Positions 11,192-20,150 of a stretch of DNA of 64,000 nucleotides are shown piece by piece. The DNA comes from Halomonas maura. GTDB taxonomy: Bacteria > Pseudomonadota > Gammaproteobacteria > Pseudomonadales > Halomonadaceae. Each line of letters starts with the position of its first letter. Position 1 is the stretch's first letter. Under the pieces are notes generated by a model, which was not told the DNA's origin, did no database searches, and was given only the letters and a program-made list of their open reading frames with translations. The stretch is taken from contig NZ_JAUFPQ010000009.1 in assembly GCF_030409305.1 (NCBI RefSeq), forward strand, positions 144,628 through 208,627. The letters are read 5' to 3'. Both the position numbers and the translations under genes were made by a program.

Positions 11192-11797
11192 ATGATCCAC
11201 CGAGACGACCTCACCGGGCTGGTGCTGGCCGGGGGTCAGGGGCGCCGCATGGGCGGGCGCGACAAGGGCCTCGAGCCGTTCGCCGGCCGCCCGCTGGTGG
11301 CCCACGCCTGCGCGCCGCTGGTCGGGCGGGTATCCGAGGTGCTGATCAACGCCAATCGCCATCTCGAGGCCTATGCCGAGCAGGGCGACCGGGTGATCCG
11401 CGACGCCGAGGCCGGCTACCAGGGCCCGCTGATGGGCATCTACAGCGGCCTCCACGCCGCCCGGACCCCCTGGGTGGTGGTGGTACCGTGCGACAGCCCG
11501 GCACTGCCCGACGACCTGGTGGCGCGGCTGGTGGGGGGCATCGGCGCGATGGATATCGCCGTGGCCGATGACGGCGAGCGGTTGCATCCGGTGGTGGCGC
11601 TGATCCGCCGCTCGCTGGTCGACGACCTGGCCCGGGCCCTGGCCCAGGGCGAGCGCAAGATCGACCGCTGGTATGACCGGCATGCCTGGTGTCGCGTCGA
11701 TGTCTCCGACTGTCCCGACGCCTTCGCCAACCTCAACACCCACGACGAGAAGCAGCGCCTGGAGCGCCTGCACGGCAAGGAGTCTGCGCGCCGATGA
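11192..11797 (+). CDS. mobA: Molybdenum cofactor guanylyltransferase MobA
   Basis: Transfers GMP from GTP to molybdopterin to make the MGD cofactor; cytoplasmic, 201 aa. The nucleotidyltransferase signature LVLAGGQGRRMGGRDKGL is at residues 10-27 and VVVPCDSPALP carries the metal-binding acid. The start MIHRDDLTG at 11192 has GGAG nearby at 11183-11186; the ATG at 11087 would add 35 residues with no family counterpart. It overlaps mobB by four bases (ATGA) and heads a six-gene cofactor operon. Confidence 0.92.
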   Translation: MIHRDDLTGLVLAGGQGRRMGGRDKGLEPFAGRPLVAHACAPLVGRVSEVLINANRHLEAYAEQGDRVIRDAEAGYQGPLMGIYSGLHAARTPWVVVVPCDSPALPDDLVARLVGGIGAMDIAVADDGERLHPVVALIRRSLVDDLARALAQGERKIDRWYDRHAWCRVDVSDCPDAFANLNTHDEKQRLERLHGKESARR

Positions 11798-12381
11798 GCG
11801 ATTCGCTACCCGCCACCCTGACCCTGCGCGACGACCTGCCGCTGCTCGGCATCGCCGCCTGGAGCGGCACCGGCAAGACCACCCTGCTGGAGCGCCTGCT
11901 GCCCGCCTTGCGGCGCCGAGGGCTACGCGTGGCGGTGATCAAGCATGCCCACCACGGCTTCGACGTCGACCAGCCGGGCAAGGACAGCCATCGCCTGCGC
12001 CAGGCCGGCGCCGCGCCGATGCTGGTGGCCTCCCGGGCGCGCATCGCGATGATGATGGAGACCCCGGGGCGCGACGAGGCGGACCTCGCCGAGCTGGTCG
12101 AGATGGTCCGCCCCCAGGCCCCGGACCTGATTCTGGTGGAGGGCTTCAAGGCCTGGCCGCTGCCCAAGCTGGAGCTGCATCGTCCCGCGGTGGGCAAGCC
12201 GCTGCGCGTGGCCGAGGATCCCTGGGTCAAGGCGGTGGCCAGCGACGTCGTCGTGCCCCTGCCCGAAGGCGTCGAGGCGCTGGAGCTCAACGACCTCGAG
12301 GCGCTGGCCGACTGGGTCGCCGCCTGGCCCGCGCGCTGGCCCGAGGCGCGCCACCCGCGCCGGGAGGGCCGCCCGGCATGA
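11794..12381 (+). CDS. mobB: Molybdopterin-guanine dinucleotide biosynthesis adapter MobB
   Basis: GTP-binding adapter that assists MobA, 195 aa. The P-loop WSGTGKTT is at residues 23-30, followed by KHAHHGFDVDQPGKDS, a MobB hallmark, and LILVEGFK. It starts on ATG 11794 overlapping the mobA stop and ends overlapping moeA by four bases (12378-12381). The C-terminus is Arg/Pro-rich. Confidence 0.9.
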   Translation: MSDSLPATLTLRDDLPLLGIAAWSGTGKTTLLERLLPALRRRGLRVAVIKHAHHGFDVDQPGKDSHRLRQAGAAPMLVASRARIAMMMETPGRDEADLAELVEMVRPQAPDLILVEGFKAWPLPKLELHRPAVGKPLRVAEDPWVKAVASDVVVPLPEGVEALELNDLEALADWVAAWPARWPEARHPRREGRPA

Positions 12382-13631
12382 CGCTCTCCTGCTTCGATCT
12401 CGGCGAGCGCATGCTCACGCCGGAGCAGGCCGACGCCGCCCTGGCCGAGCTGGTGCCGACGCCGCTGGCGGTGGAGCGGGTCGGCCTGGACGCCCTCTAC
12501 GGCCGGGTGCTGGCCGAGGACGTGTTCTCGCCCATCGACGTGCCCCAGAACACCAATGCCGCCATGGACGGCATCGCCCTGGCCTGGCCCGTCGCCGGCT
12601 CGCCGCCCGAGAGCTGGCGCCGGGTCGGCGAGGTGCTGGCCGGCCGTTCCCATGGCGCGACCCTCGCGCCCGGCGACTGCGTTGCCATCACCACCGGGGC
12701 GCCGCTGCCCGCCGGGGCCGACACCGTGATCATGCGCGAGCAACTCGAGACGACGGGGCAGGCCGTGCGCGTGGAGCATCCCGAACGGGTCAGGCGCGGC
12801 CAGCACGTGCGCCAGGCCGGCGAGGACATCGCCCGTGGCCAGCGGGCGCTGGCCGCCGGCACCCGCATCGGCGCCGCCGAGCTCGGCCTGCTGGCCTCGC
12901 TGGGGCAGGCCGAGGCGGCGGTGCATCGTCGGCCCCGGGTCGCGGTGTTCTCCACCGGCGACGAGGTCACGCCGCCGGGCGAGGCGCTGCCCCCGGCCGG
13001 GATCTTCGATGCCAATCGCTTCAGCCTCGCCGGCCTGCTGCGCGAGCAGGGCGCCGAGCTGCTCGACCTGGGGATCCTCGCCGACGATCGGGCCGCGACG
13101 ATCGCGGCGCTGCGCGATGCCGCCGAGCGGGCCGACCTGGTGATCACCAGCGGCGGCGTCTCGGTGGGCCAGGCCGACTTCACCCGCCAGGCGCTGGAGG
13201 AAGTGGGGCGCCTGGCCTTCTGGCGCATCGCCATCCGCCCGGGGCGGCCGCTGGCCTGCGGCCAGCTCGGCGCGCGGGCGGTGCCCTTCCTCGGCCTGCC
13301 GGGCAACCCGGTGGCGACCATGGTCACCTTCCTGCAGTTCGTGGTGCCCCTGCTGGGCCGGCTGCAGGGCAGGGCGGAGGTGGCCCCGCGACGGCTGACG
13401 GCGCTGGCCGAGACGCCCCTGCGCAGCCGCACCGGGCGCACCGACTTCCTGCGCGGGGTCACCCGCTGCGACGAGGCCGGCCGGCTGTGGGTGCGCGACA
13501 CCGGCGCCCAGGGCTCCGGCATCCTGTCTTCGATGGTGGCCGCCGACTGCCTGATCGAACTCGACGCCCGGCGCGACAGCGTCGAGGCCGGCGAGGCGGT
13601 GACCATCCAACCCCTTTTTCGACTGTCTTGA
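12378..13631 (+). CDS. moeA: Molybdopterin molybdenumtransferase MoeA
   Basis: Inserts molybdate into adenylylated molybdopterin; 417 aa, the usual MoeA length. Visible are NTNAAMDGIAL (conserved domain III start), GDCVAITTGAPLPAGADTVI, TSGGVSVGQADF and PFLGLPGNPVATMV. The start is ATG 12378, overlapping the mobB stop. A reading extended upstream to 11673 only crosses mobB in another frame. moaCD starts 12 bases downstream. Confidence 0.93.
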   Translation: MTLSCFDLGERMLTPEQADAALAELVPTPLAVERVGLDALYGRVLAEDVFSPIDVPQNTNAAMDGIALAWPVAGSPPESWRRVGEVLAGRSHGATLAPGDCVAITTGAPLPAGADTVIMREQLETTGQAVRVEHPERVRRGQHVRQAGEDIARGQRALAAGTRIGAAELGLLASLGQAEAAVHRRPRVAVFSTGDEVTPPGEALPPAGIFDANRFSLAGLLREQGAELLDLGILADDRAATIAALRDAAERADLVITSGGVSVGQADFTRQALEEVGRLAFWRIAIRPGRPLACGQLGARAVPFLGLPGNPVATMVTFLQFVVPLLGRLQGRAEVAPRRLTALAETPLRSRTGRTDFLRGVTRCDEAGRLWVRDTGAQGSGILSSMVAADCLIELDARRDSVEAGEAVTIQPLFRLS

Positions 13632-13643
13632 GGCGCTGAATCC

Positions 13644-14456
13644 ATGAGCCTGACCCATCTCAATCCCCGCGGTGAAGCCCATATGGTCGATGTCGGCGAC
13701 AAGGCGGAGAGCCGCCGCGAGGCGCGGGCTTCCGGCATCATCCAGATGCGCCCCGCGACCCTGGCCCTGCTGGCCGATGGCGACCTGCCCAAGGGCGATG
13801 TGCTGGCCACGGCGCGCATCGCCGGCATCCAGGCCGCCAAGCGCACCCACGAGCTGATCCCGCTGTGCCATGCCCTGGCGCTGTCCAAGGTGAGCGTCGA
13901 CTTTCGCCTGGACGAGGCCGCCTCCTGCGTGCATGTCAGTGCCACCTGCCGGCTGACCGGCCGCACGGGCGTCGAGATGGAGGCGCTGACCGCCGTGTCG
14001 GTGGCCTGCCTGACCCTCTACGATATGTGCAAGGCCGTGGACAAGGACATGGAGATCGGCAGCATCCACCTGGAGGCCAAGACCGGCGGCAAGTCCGGCG
14101 ACTATCAGCGTGGCCCGGCCGCCCTGGAGCCGGCGCCGATCGTCACCGGCGAGGGCGCCACCGGGGAGGTATCGCTGGGCGTGCGCTGTGCCATGGGCGA
14201 GCCCTGCATCCGCGTCAAGTGCCTGGCCGAGCTTCGCGAGCGGCTCGGCGTGGGCGAGGTCTCGGTGCCCTTCGACGAGTTGGAAAGCGCCGACGTGGCC
14301 GGCCTCAAGGCGCTGCTCACCTCCAGGGATTCGCGCTTCGCCGGCCTCGAGGAGGGCCGGGTGCTGTGCGCGGTCAATCAGGTCATGGCGGGCAACGCCA
14401 CCCCGCTGACCGCCGAGGACGAGGTGGCCTTCTTTCCACCGGTGACGGGGGGTTAG
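13644..14456 (+). CDS. moaC: Fused MoaC-MoaD: cyclic pyranopterin monophosphate synthase plus molybdopterin synthase sulfur carrier
   Basis: A single 270-aa frame carries two enzymes of molybdopterin synthesis. Residues about 1-160 are MoaC ([59 protein letters not shown]). After a linker, residues about 187-270 are MoaD ([35 protein letters not shown]), with the free C-terminal Gly-Gly needed for thiocarboxylation. Separate genes of about 160 and 82 aa are the norm. An in-frame ATG at 14193 ([10 protein letters not shown]) could give a free 87-aa MoaD; a GGAGG-like stretch lies about 22 bases upstream, too far for a good site. No stop or frameshift lies between the domains. Confidence 0.88.
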   Translation: MSLTHLNPRGEAHMVDVGDKAESRREARASGIIQMRPATLALLADGDLPKGDVLATARIAGIQAAKRTHELIPLCHALALSKVSVDFRLDEAASCVHVSATCRLTGRTGVEMEALTAVSVACLTLYDMCKAVDKDMEIGSIHLEAKTGGKSGDYQRGPAALEPAPIVTGEGATGEVSLGVRCAMGEPCIRVKCLAELRERLGVGEVSVPFDELESADVAGLKALLTSRDSRFAGLEEGRVLCAVNQVMAGNATPLTAEDEVAFFPPVTGG

Positions 14457-14460
14457 CGGG

Positions 14461-14916
14461 ATGATTCGTGTGCAGCAGGAGCGCTTCGATGCGGGCCTCG
14501 AACAGCAGGCCCTGACCCGTGGGCGCAGCGATATCGGCGCGGTGGTCAGCTTCACCGGGCTGGTGCGCGACTTCAACGAGAGGCCCGAGGTCCAGGCCCT
14601 GACCCTGGAGCATTATCCCGGCATGACCGAGTCGGCCCTGGCCGAGATCGTCGCCGAGGCCGAGCAGCGCTGGCCGCTCCAGGGCGTGAGGCTGATCCAC
14701 CGCATCGGCCACCTGGCCCCGGGGGATCCTATCGTGTTAGTGGTGGTGGCCAGTGCCCATCGGCGCGCGGCCTTCGAGGCCTGTGACTTCATCATGGATT
14801 TCCTCAAGACCCGCGCGCCCTTCTGGAAAAAGGAACACACGGCCAGCGGTGCCTACTGGGTGGCCGAACGCGAGGGTGATCATCGAGACGCCCGACGCTG
14901 GGAGACTTCAGAATGA
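14461..14916 (+). CDS. moaE: Molybdopterin synthase catalytic subunit MoaE
   Basis: Large subunit of molybdopterin synthase, which uses MoaD thiocarboxylate to add the dithiolene sulfurs to cPMP; 151 aa. Motifs: [54 protein letters not shown] with the catalytic lysines. It starts 4 bases after the moaCD stop and overlaps moaA by four bases. Confidence 0.93.
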   Translation: MIRVQQERFDAGLEQQALTRGRSDIGAVVSFTGLVRDFNERPEVQALTLEHYPGMTESALAEIVAEAEQRWPLQGVRLIHRIGHLAPGDPIVLVVVASAHRRAAFEACDFIMDFLKTRAPFWKKEHTASGAYWVAEREGDHRDARRWETSE

Positions 14917-15905
14917 ACGACGAGCTCATCGACGACTTCGGCAGGCGAGTGCGCTACGTGCGCATCTCGGTCACGGACCGCTGTGACTTCCGCTGCGTGT
15001 ACTGCATGAGCGAGGAGATGACCTTCCTGCCGCGGGCCCAGGTGCTGACCCTCGAGGAGCTGTCGCTGGTGGCCCGGGCCTTCACCGAGATGGGCGTGGA
15101 GAAGATCCGCCTGACCGGCGGGGAGCCGCTGGTCCGCCGCGACATCGACCGCCTGGTGGACGACATCGGCGCCTTGCCGGGGCTCAAGGACTTCGCCATG
15201 ACCACCAACGGGGCGAGCCTGCGCAAGTTCGCCCCGCGGCTGCGCGAGGCGGGGCTCCAGCGGCTCAACATCAGCCTCGACTCGCTGGATGCCGAGCGCT
15301 TCCGTCGGCTGACCCGCACCGGTGAGCTGGCCAGGGTCATCGATGGCATTCGCGCGGCCCGCGAGGCCGGCTTCGAGCGTATCAAGCTCAATGCGGTCAT
15401 CCTCAAGGGCCGCAACGACGACGAGGTCGTGGACCTGGTCGACTTCGCCCGTGGCGAAGGCATCGATATCAGCTTCATCGAGGAGATGCCGCTGGGCGAC
15501 GTCTCGGACCACTCGCGGGCCGAGACCTTCTGTTCCAGCGACGAGGTGCAGGCGCTGATCGAGCGTCGCCACCGCCTGATTCCCACCACCGAGTCGACCC
15601 TCGGGCCCTCGCGCTATTTCCGCATGCCGGACAGCGAGACCCGGGTGGGCTTCATCTCGCCCCATAGCCATAACTTCTGCTCGACCTGCAATCGGGTCCG
15701 CGTCACGGTGGAAGGGCGCCTGCTGCTGTGTCTCGGCAACGAGCACTCGGTGGACCTGCGCGCCGTGCTGCGTCGCCACCCCGGCGATATCGATGCCCTC
15801 AAGGAGGCCATCGTCGAGGCGATGCCGCTCAAGCCGGAGCGCCACCATTTCACCACCGACGGCGATGTTCAGGTGGTGCGCTTCATGAACATGACCGGCG
15901 GCTGA
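14913..15905 (+). CDS. moaA: GTP 3',8-cyclase MoaA
   Basis: Radical SAM enzyme for the first step of molybdopterin synthesis, 330 aa. The N-terminal 4Fe-4S motif CDFRCVYC spans Cys24, Cys28 and Cys31, GGEPLVR follows, and the C-terminal cluster motif is [10 protein letters not shown]. It ends in Gly-Gly, essential in this family. It starts within the last codons of moaE (ATGA overlap) and is the last gene of the cofactor operon. Confidence 0.95.
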   Translation: MNDELIDDFGRRVRYVRISVTDRCDFRCVYCMSEEMTFLPRAQVLTLEELSLVARAFTEMGVEKIRLTGGEPLVRRDIDRLVDDIGALPGLKDFAMTTNGASLRKFAPRLREAGLQRLNISLDSLDAERFRRLTRTGELARVIDGIRAAREAGFERIKLNAVILKGRNDDEVVDLVDFARGEGIDISFIEEMPLGDVSDHSRAETFCSSDEVQALIERRHRLIPTTESTLGPSRYFRMPDSETRVGFISPHSHNFCSTCNRVRVTVEGRLLLCLGNEHSVDLRAVLRRHPGDIDALKEAIVEAMPLKPERHHFTTDGDVQVVRFMNMTGG

Positions 15906-15923
15906 TTCCCCTCGACCCGTCGG

Positions 15924-15968
15924 GAAGGGCAGCGCCTTTTCCGGCGGGTCATGGCTGTGCTGCCCTTC
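15924..15968 (+). terminator. Possible terminator after moaA
   Basis: GAAGGGCAGC at 15924-15933 pairs perfectly with 15959-15968, and a second overlapping stem (GACCCG with CGGGTC) could compete. A T-rich stretch (GGTTTTTT) begins about 12 bases later. The loop is long, so this is a weak call. Confidence 0.35.
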
Positions 15969-16052
15969 GTTTCCTTCCCGGTTTTTTCCCCCCTTCATTT
16001 TTCTTCTCGAGGATTCCCATCCACGATGGTCGGGAATTTTCCTCGACTATTC

Positions 16053-16080
16053 TTGCCAAATGGGTATCGACGAATATACT
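16053..16080 (+). promoter_or_regulatory. Sigma-70 type promoter for the H-NS-like gene
   Basis: TTGCCA (16053-16058), a 16-bp spacer and TATACT (16075-16080) lie 58 bases before the start codon. The region just upstream is AT-richer than its surroundings, as expected for an active promoter. Confidence 0.55.
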
Positions 16081-16138
16081 TTCGATATGGCCCGGTTAGT
16101 CACAACCGAACCTGAGAATTCCCGATACGGAGGGGGCA

Positions 16139-16429
16139 ATGTCCAACGAATCCCTGGAGCGCATCGCTCGCAACAAGAACGTGGCGCGTGCTGCGGCTCG
16201 TCAGCTCAGCATGGAGCAACTGCACAAGCTCGCCGAGGTCATCGGTGAGGTCATCGAGCAGAAAAACGATGAAGAGCGTCGTCGCCAGGAAGATGAAGCG
16301 CTGAAGGCTCGCAAGCTGGCGGAGATCCGTGAGCAGATCAATGAAGCGGGCCTCTCCGTCGATGATCTGGTGCCCGAACAGCCTCGCCGCAAGCGTGGCC
16401 GTCCGCCGAAGAAGGCCGACAACGCCTGA
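16139..16429 (+). CDS. H-NS-like nucleoid protein ending in an AT-hook
   Basis: A 96-aa basic protein with a start preceded by GGAGGGGG. Residues about 20-72 match the oligomerising coiled-coil half of the H-NS family (LSMEQLHKLAEVIGEVIEQK, then AEIREQINEAGLSVDDL). The usual C-terminal DNA-binding domain is absent; instead the chain ends with RKRGRPPKK at residues 84-92, an AT-hook-like core RGRPP that binds AT-rich minor groove. It is probably a gene silencer or nucleoid organiser. It has its own promoter and a shared bidirectional terminator. Confidence 0.75.
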   Translation: MSNESLERIARNKNVARAAARQLSMEQLHKLAEVIGEVIEQKNDEERRRQEDEALKARKLAEIREQINEAGLSVDDLVPEQPRRKRGRPPKKADNA

Positions 16430-16477
16430 GCCCGAGCGACGACGTCGCGAAGCCAGTAAGCAGTAAGCAGCAATCAC

Positions 16478-16509
16478 AAAAGCTCCCGCCACTACGGCGG
16501 GAGCTTTTT
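16478..16509 (+). terminator. Bidirectional intrinsic terminator
   Basis: A 13-bp stem, arms 16478-16490 and 16496-16508, with loop ACTAC. The ends are A4 on one side and T5 on the other, so it can stop transcription of the H-NS-like gene (+) and of the convergent RNase J-like gene (-), whose stop is at 16528. Confidence 0.88.
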
Positions 16510-16527
16510 ACTGGCCGGAAGCCGTCG

Positions 16528-18204
16528 TCAGTCCGACGGGCTCGAGGAGAGCTCCGCCTCGGCGGCGAGGATCTGCAGGTGGATTTCCGGCACCCGTCGC
16601 AGGTGCTCGCCCATCCAGGCCAGCAGCCTCGGGCGCAGGGCGAGGCGCAGGTCGGCGAGGGTATCGACGTGAATCTCCTCGAGGCAGTCATCCAGCCAGT
16701 CACTGAAGGCGTCCTCGTCGAGGGGCGACGACTGGCTGGTATCGAGCAGCAGGCGACCGAGGCGCGTCCAGCCATGCTCGGTGGCGGCCACCGTCAAGGC
16801 CAGGTGAAGCTGCCCATGGCGCGAGCGTTCTTCACCGCCGAGCCCCGGCAGGGGCGCCACCTCGTCCTGGCGAATCATGCGCGGCGACTGGGGATGGCGC
16901 GCCTCGAGGTGCAGGCCCTCGGCATCCAGGCGGATCAGGTCGCCGTTCTGGGGCGCGAGGGGCGCGTCGATGCCCAGCTCCCGGGCGAGCGCCCGATGGG
17001 CCTCTTGATGGCGCGGCTCGCCATGCACCGGCAGCAGGCGTCGGGGGCGTACCCAGCCATAGAGGGTGGTCAGCTCCTCCTGGGCGGGGTGCCCGGAGGC
17101 ATGCAGTTCCGGGTGGTTGGTGTCGTCCAACAGGGTGACGCCGAAGCGGCCCAGCGCGTCCTTCAGGCGCGCGATCAGGCGCTCGTTGCCGGGGATGGTC
17201 CGGGACGAGAAGATCACGCTGTCGCCGCTCTCCAGCTCGAAGTGGCGATGGTTGCCTCGGGCCAGCCGGGACAGCGCCGCCCGGGGCTCGCCCTGGCTGC
17301 CGGTGGCGATCACCAGCACCTCCTCCGGGGGCAGGTAGCCGAGGTCGCAGACCGGCACCAGCCGCGGGAAGTCTTCCAGCAAGCCGAGCCCCCGGGCCAC
17401 GCCCACCATGCGTTCCATGGAGCGGCCCATCAGGCTCACCCGGCGGCCGCAGCGCTCGGCGGCGCGGCCGATGGCCAGCACCCGGGCCAGGTTGCTGGCG
17501 AAGCAGCTGACCACCACCCGGCCCCGGCAGGTGCCGATGGCCGTCTCCAGGGCCCGTGACACCTCGCCCTCGCTGCGGGAGTGCCCGGGGAGGAGGGCGT
17601 TGGTGGAATCGCCCACCACCAGGTCGACCGGGGCCAGGGCGCGATAGGTCTCGGGGGCCACGGCCGGGCCGATCAGCGGCTCGGGGTCGAGCTTCCAGTC
17701 GCCGGTGTGCAGCACCCGGTGCTCGCCGGCGGCGAGCAGCAGCGCGCAGCTCTCCGGAATGGAGTGGGTGAGCGGCAGGTAGCGCAGGGTGAAGGGGCCC
17801 GTCTCCAGGGCTTCGCCGGGCTCGATGACCCGGATGGCATCCTGGCGCAGGCCGCGCTCGGCGAACTTGGCGCGCAGCAGGCCGGCCGCCAGGGGCGTGG
17901 CATGGATCGGGCAGCCCCACTTCGGCCACAGCCAGGCGGCGGCGCCGATATGGTCCTCGTGGCCATGGGTGATGATCAGCGCCGAGGGCCGGATGCCCAT
18001 GGTGGCCAGGGTCGAGAGGTCGGGCACCTGCAGCGGGCTGTCCGGCAGGTCCTGGCGGATCATCATGCCGCAGTCCACCGCGATCCAGTCGCCCTCGTGG
18101 CCGTAGAGGCTCAGGTTCATGCCGATCTCGCCGCATCCGCCCAGCGGCAGGAAGTGCAGCGGCGGGCGGCGGCGGGGACGAATCTGGACACGGGGTCGGG
18201 GCAT
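16528..18204 (-). CDS. RNase J-like beta-CASP metallo-hydrolase
   Basis: Predicted zinc-dependent ribonuclease, 558 aa, close to the usual RNase J length. The metallo-beta-lactamase core has LPLGGCGEIGMN, HGHEDHIGA at residues 80-88 and HTGDWKLD. The beta-CASP part has GDSTNALLPGHSRSE, CFASNLARV, ATGSQGEP, FSSRTIPGNE and HASGHPAQEEL, and LLPVHGEP gives the last metal ligand. RNase J is the main 5'-exonuclease in Gram-positives, while gammaproteobacteria mostly rely on RNase E. No obvious operon partner; purU is divergent across about 190 bases. Homologues may act in RNA turnover, but the substrate is inferred only from the family. Confidence 0.8.
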   Translation of the reverse strand: MPRPRVQIRPRRRPPLHFLPLGGCGEIGMNLSLYGHEGDWIAVDCGMMIRQDLPDSPLQVPDLSTLATMGIRPSALIITHGHEDHIGAAAWLWPKWGCPIHATPLAAGLLRAKFAERGLRQDAIRVIEPGEALETGPFTLRYLPLTHSIPESCALLLAAGEHRVLHTGDWKLDPEPLIGPAVAPETYRALAPVDLVVGDSTNALLPGHSRSEGEVSRALETAIGTCRGRVVVSCFASNLARVLAIGRAAERCGRRVSLMGRSMERMVGVARGLGLLEDFPRLVPVCDLGYLPPEEVLVIATGSQGEPRAALSRLARGNHRHFELESGDSVIFSSRTIPGNERLIARLKDALGRFGVTLLDDTNHPELHASGHPAQEELTTLYGWVRPRRLLPVHGEPRHQEAHRALARELGIDAPLAPQNGDLIRLDAEGLHLEARHPQSPRMIRQDEVAPLPGLGGEERSRHGQLHLALTVAATEHGWTRLGRLLLDTSQSSPLDEDAFSDWLDDCLEEIHVDTLADLRLALRPRLLAWMGEHLRRVPEIHLQILAAEAELSSSPSD

Positions 18205-18393
18205 CGAGGAGGCAGGTGGCCGGGAAATGTGTCTTCACTATACGGGATCGTCGCCCGCGCCCACAACGAACCCCTTATCAAGTGGCTCACGTTATCCGCC
18301 TGGGTAGCCGAGTGGTGCCCGCGGGTCTGACCCGGCGGACGGATTTCGCTACAATGCGGACTCCCTCGTCCGCCCAACCGCAACGGTCATCCG

Positions 18394-19248
18394 ATGTCAC
18401 ACTACTATCGACTGGTGGTTTCCTGTCCCGATCGCCGGGGAATCGTCTCCCGGGTATCGACCTTCATTTCCGGGTATGGGGGCTCCATCACCGAGGCCAG
18501 CCAGCATTCCGATCTCGAGTCGGGACGCTTCTTCATGCGCTACGAGATCCTCGCCGATTCGATCGGCATGTCCCATGAGGCGCTGCGCGATGCCTTCGCA
18601 CCGATCGCCGACGAATTCGCCATGGACTGGGCGCTCAACGACACCAGCCAGCGGCGCCGGGTGGTGCTGATGGTGTCCCGGGAGAGCCACTGCCTGGTGG
18701 ACCTGCTCTACCGCTGGACCGCGGGCGAGCTCGATTGCGACATCGCCGCGGTGATCTCCAACCATGACGACCTTCGCGCCCTGGTCGAGTGGCACGGCAT
18801 TGCCTATCACCATGTGCCGGTGAGTCCCGACGACAAGGCGCCGGCCTTCGCCGAGGTGCAGCGACTGGTGGACGAGGCGCGCGCCGATTGCGTGGTGCTG
18901 GCGCGCTACATGCAGATCCTGCCGCCCAGCCTGTGCGAGCGCTATGCCGGGCGGGTGATCAATATCCACCACAGCTTCCTGCCGTCCTTCGCCGGTGCCA
19001 AGCCCTATCATCAGGCGCACCAGCGGGGCGTGAAACTGATCGGCGCGACCTGTCACTACGTGACCGAGGAACTCGATGCCGGGCCGATCATCGAGCAGGA
19101 TATCCATCGGGTCAGCCACTGTCATACGCCCAACGACCTGGTGAGGTTCGGCCGCGACGTGGAGAAGGCCGTGCTGGCCCGCGGCCTGCGCTGGCACCTG
19201 GAGGATCGCGTGCTGGTGCACGGCAACAAGACCGTGGTCTTCGCCTGA
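18394..19248 (+). CDS. purU: Formyltetrahydrofolate deformylase PurU
   Basis: Hydrolyses 10-formyl-THF to formate and THF, balancing one-carbon pools; 284 aa. An N-terminal ACT domain (residues about 4-85, LVVSCPDRRGIVSRVSTFI) precedes a formyltransferase domain with INIHHSFLPSF (Asn190, His192, His193) and ELDAGPIIEQD (Asp229). Both features together separate PurU from PurN. The next gene starts 12 bases downstream. Confidence 0.94.
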   Translation: MSHYYRLVVSCPDRRGIVSRVSTFISGYGGSITEASQHSDLESGRFFMRYEILADSIGMSHEALRDAFAPIADEFAMDWALNDTSQRRRVVLMVSRESHCLVDLLYRWTAGELDCDIAAVISNHDDLRALVEWHGIAYHHVPVSPDDKAPAFAEVQRLVDEARADCVVLARYMQILPPSLCERYAGRVINIHHSFLPSFAGAKPYHQAHQRGVKLIGATCHYVTEELDAGPIIEQDIHRVSHCHTPNDLVRFGRDVEKAVLARGLRWHLEDRVLVHGNKTVVFA

Positions 19249-19260
19249 ACCGGAGGCGCG

Positions 19261-19932
19261 ATGTCGTTTTCCGAGCTGGTACTCGTACCGTGGCTGCTGT
19301 GGCTGGGGGCCGCCGTCTCGCTGGCCTTCGTCGGGCTGGCGCTGAGCCGGCGCCCCTGGCAGGCGCTGCTCGACGACCATGCCCTGCAGCACCGCTGGCT
19401 GGCGGCCACGGTGATGGTCATGCTGCTGTGGCAGCTGCGCGCCCAGGCGGTCGACTGGCTCACCCTGCACCTGATGTTTACCGCCCTGCTGACGCTGATC
19501 TTCAAGGCGCCCCTGGCGCTGCTTTCCATCGTCGCGGTGAACCTCGCCATGGTGCTGCTGGGGCGGGTCGAGTGGCCGCTGCTGGGCGTCAACGTGCTGG
19601 TCACCGGGGTGGTGCCGGCGCTGGTCATCAGCCTGGTCTGGCGGCTGGTGGATCGGCACCTGCCCGATCACCTGATGGTGTTCCTCTTCGTGGGCTGTTT
19701 CTTCGGCTCCGCCCTGGCCACGCTGGGGGCCGGCGGCGCCGCGGTGGGGCTGATGGCCCTCGGCGCGAGCGATCCCGGCGCCATGCACCAGGCGCTGGAG
19801 TATGCCCGCTTCCTGCCCCTGCTGATGCCCTCGGAGGCCTTCATTACCGGCATGCTGATGAGCATCCTGCTGGTCTATCACCCCGACTGGGTCGCCACCT
19901 TCAACGATCACCGCTATATCGATACCAAATAG
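19261..19932 (+). CDS. CbiM-like energy-coupling factor permease family membrane protein
   Basis: A 223-aa membrane protein with about six hydrophobic helices. It resembles the COG3235 group annotated as energy-coupling factor (ECF) transporter permease and related to CbiM. No ATPase or T component of an ECF transporter is nearby, so metal or vitamin transport is only a guess. It starts 12 bases after purU with GGAGGCG in front of the ATG and is probably cotranscribed with purU. Confidence 0.65.
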   Translation: MSFSELVLVPWLLWLGAAVSLAFVGLALSRRPWQALLDDHALQHRWLAATVMVMLLWQLRAQAVDWLTLHLMFTALLTLIFKAPLALLSIVAVNLAMVLLGRVEWPLLGVNVLVTGVVPALVISLVWRLVDRHLPDHLMVFLFVGCFFGSALATLGAGGAAVGLMALGASDPGAMHQALEYARFLPLLMPSEAFITGMLMSILLVYHPDWVATFNDHRYIDTK

Positions 19933-19934
19933 GG

Positions 19935-19962
19935 GTGAAGAGTGAAGAGTGAAGAGTGAAGA
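19935..19962 (+). repeat. Heptamer array GTGAAGA x4
   Basis: Four exact tandem copies of GTGAAGA (28 bp) begin 3 bases after a stop codon. This is the cleanest short member of the 7-bp-periodic arrays seen in several gaps of this window. About 190 bases of unremarkable DNA follow before the next start. Confidence 0.85.
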
Positions 19963-20150
19963 AAAACTCCGACCTCGGGCTGCCAATGGGTGAGCTGGGG
20001 TTTCCTCGGCCCTCGGCTCTTGCACAGCGGGAACACTGCCGGGATGTCGCAGGGCATTGATTAGCCGGTTCTTATGCGGGCTTGCCGGGTCATGCATTGT
20101 CGCGCGTTATGGCATAGTGTGACCTTTTCGTTACTGACCCGAGAGGCTTC

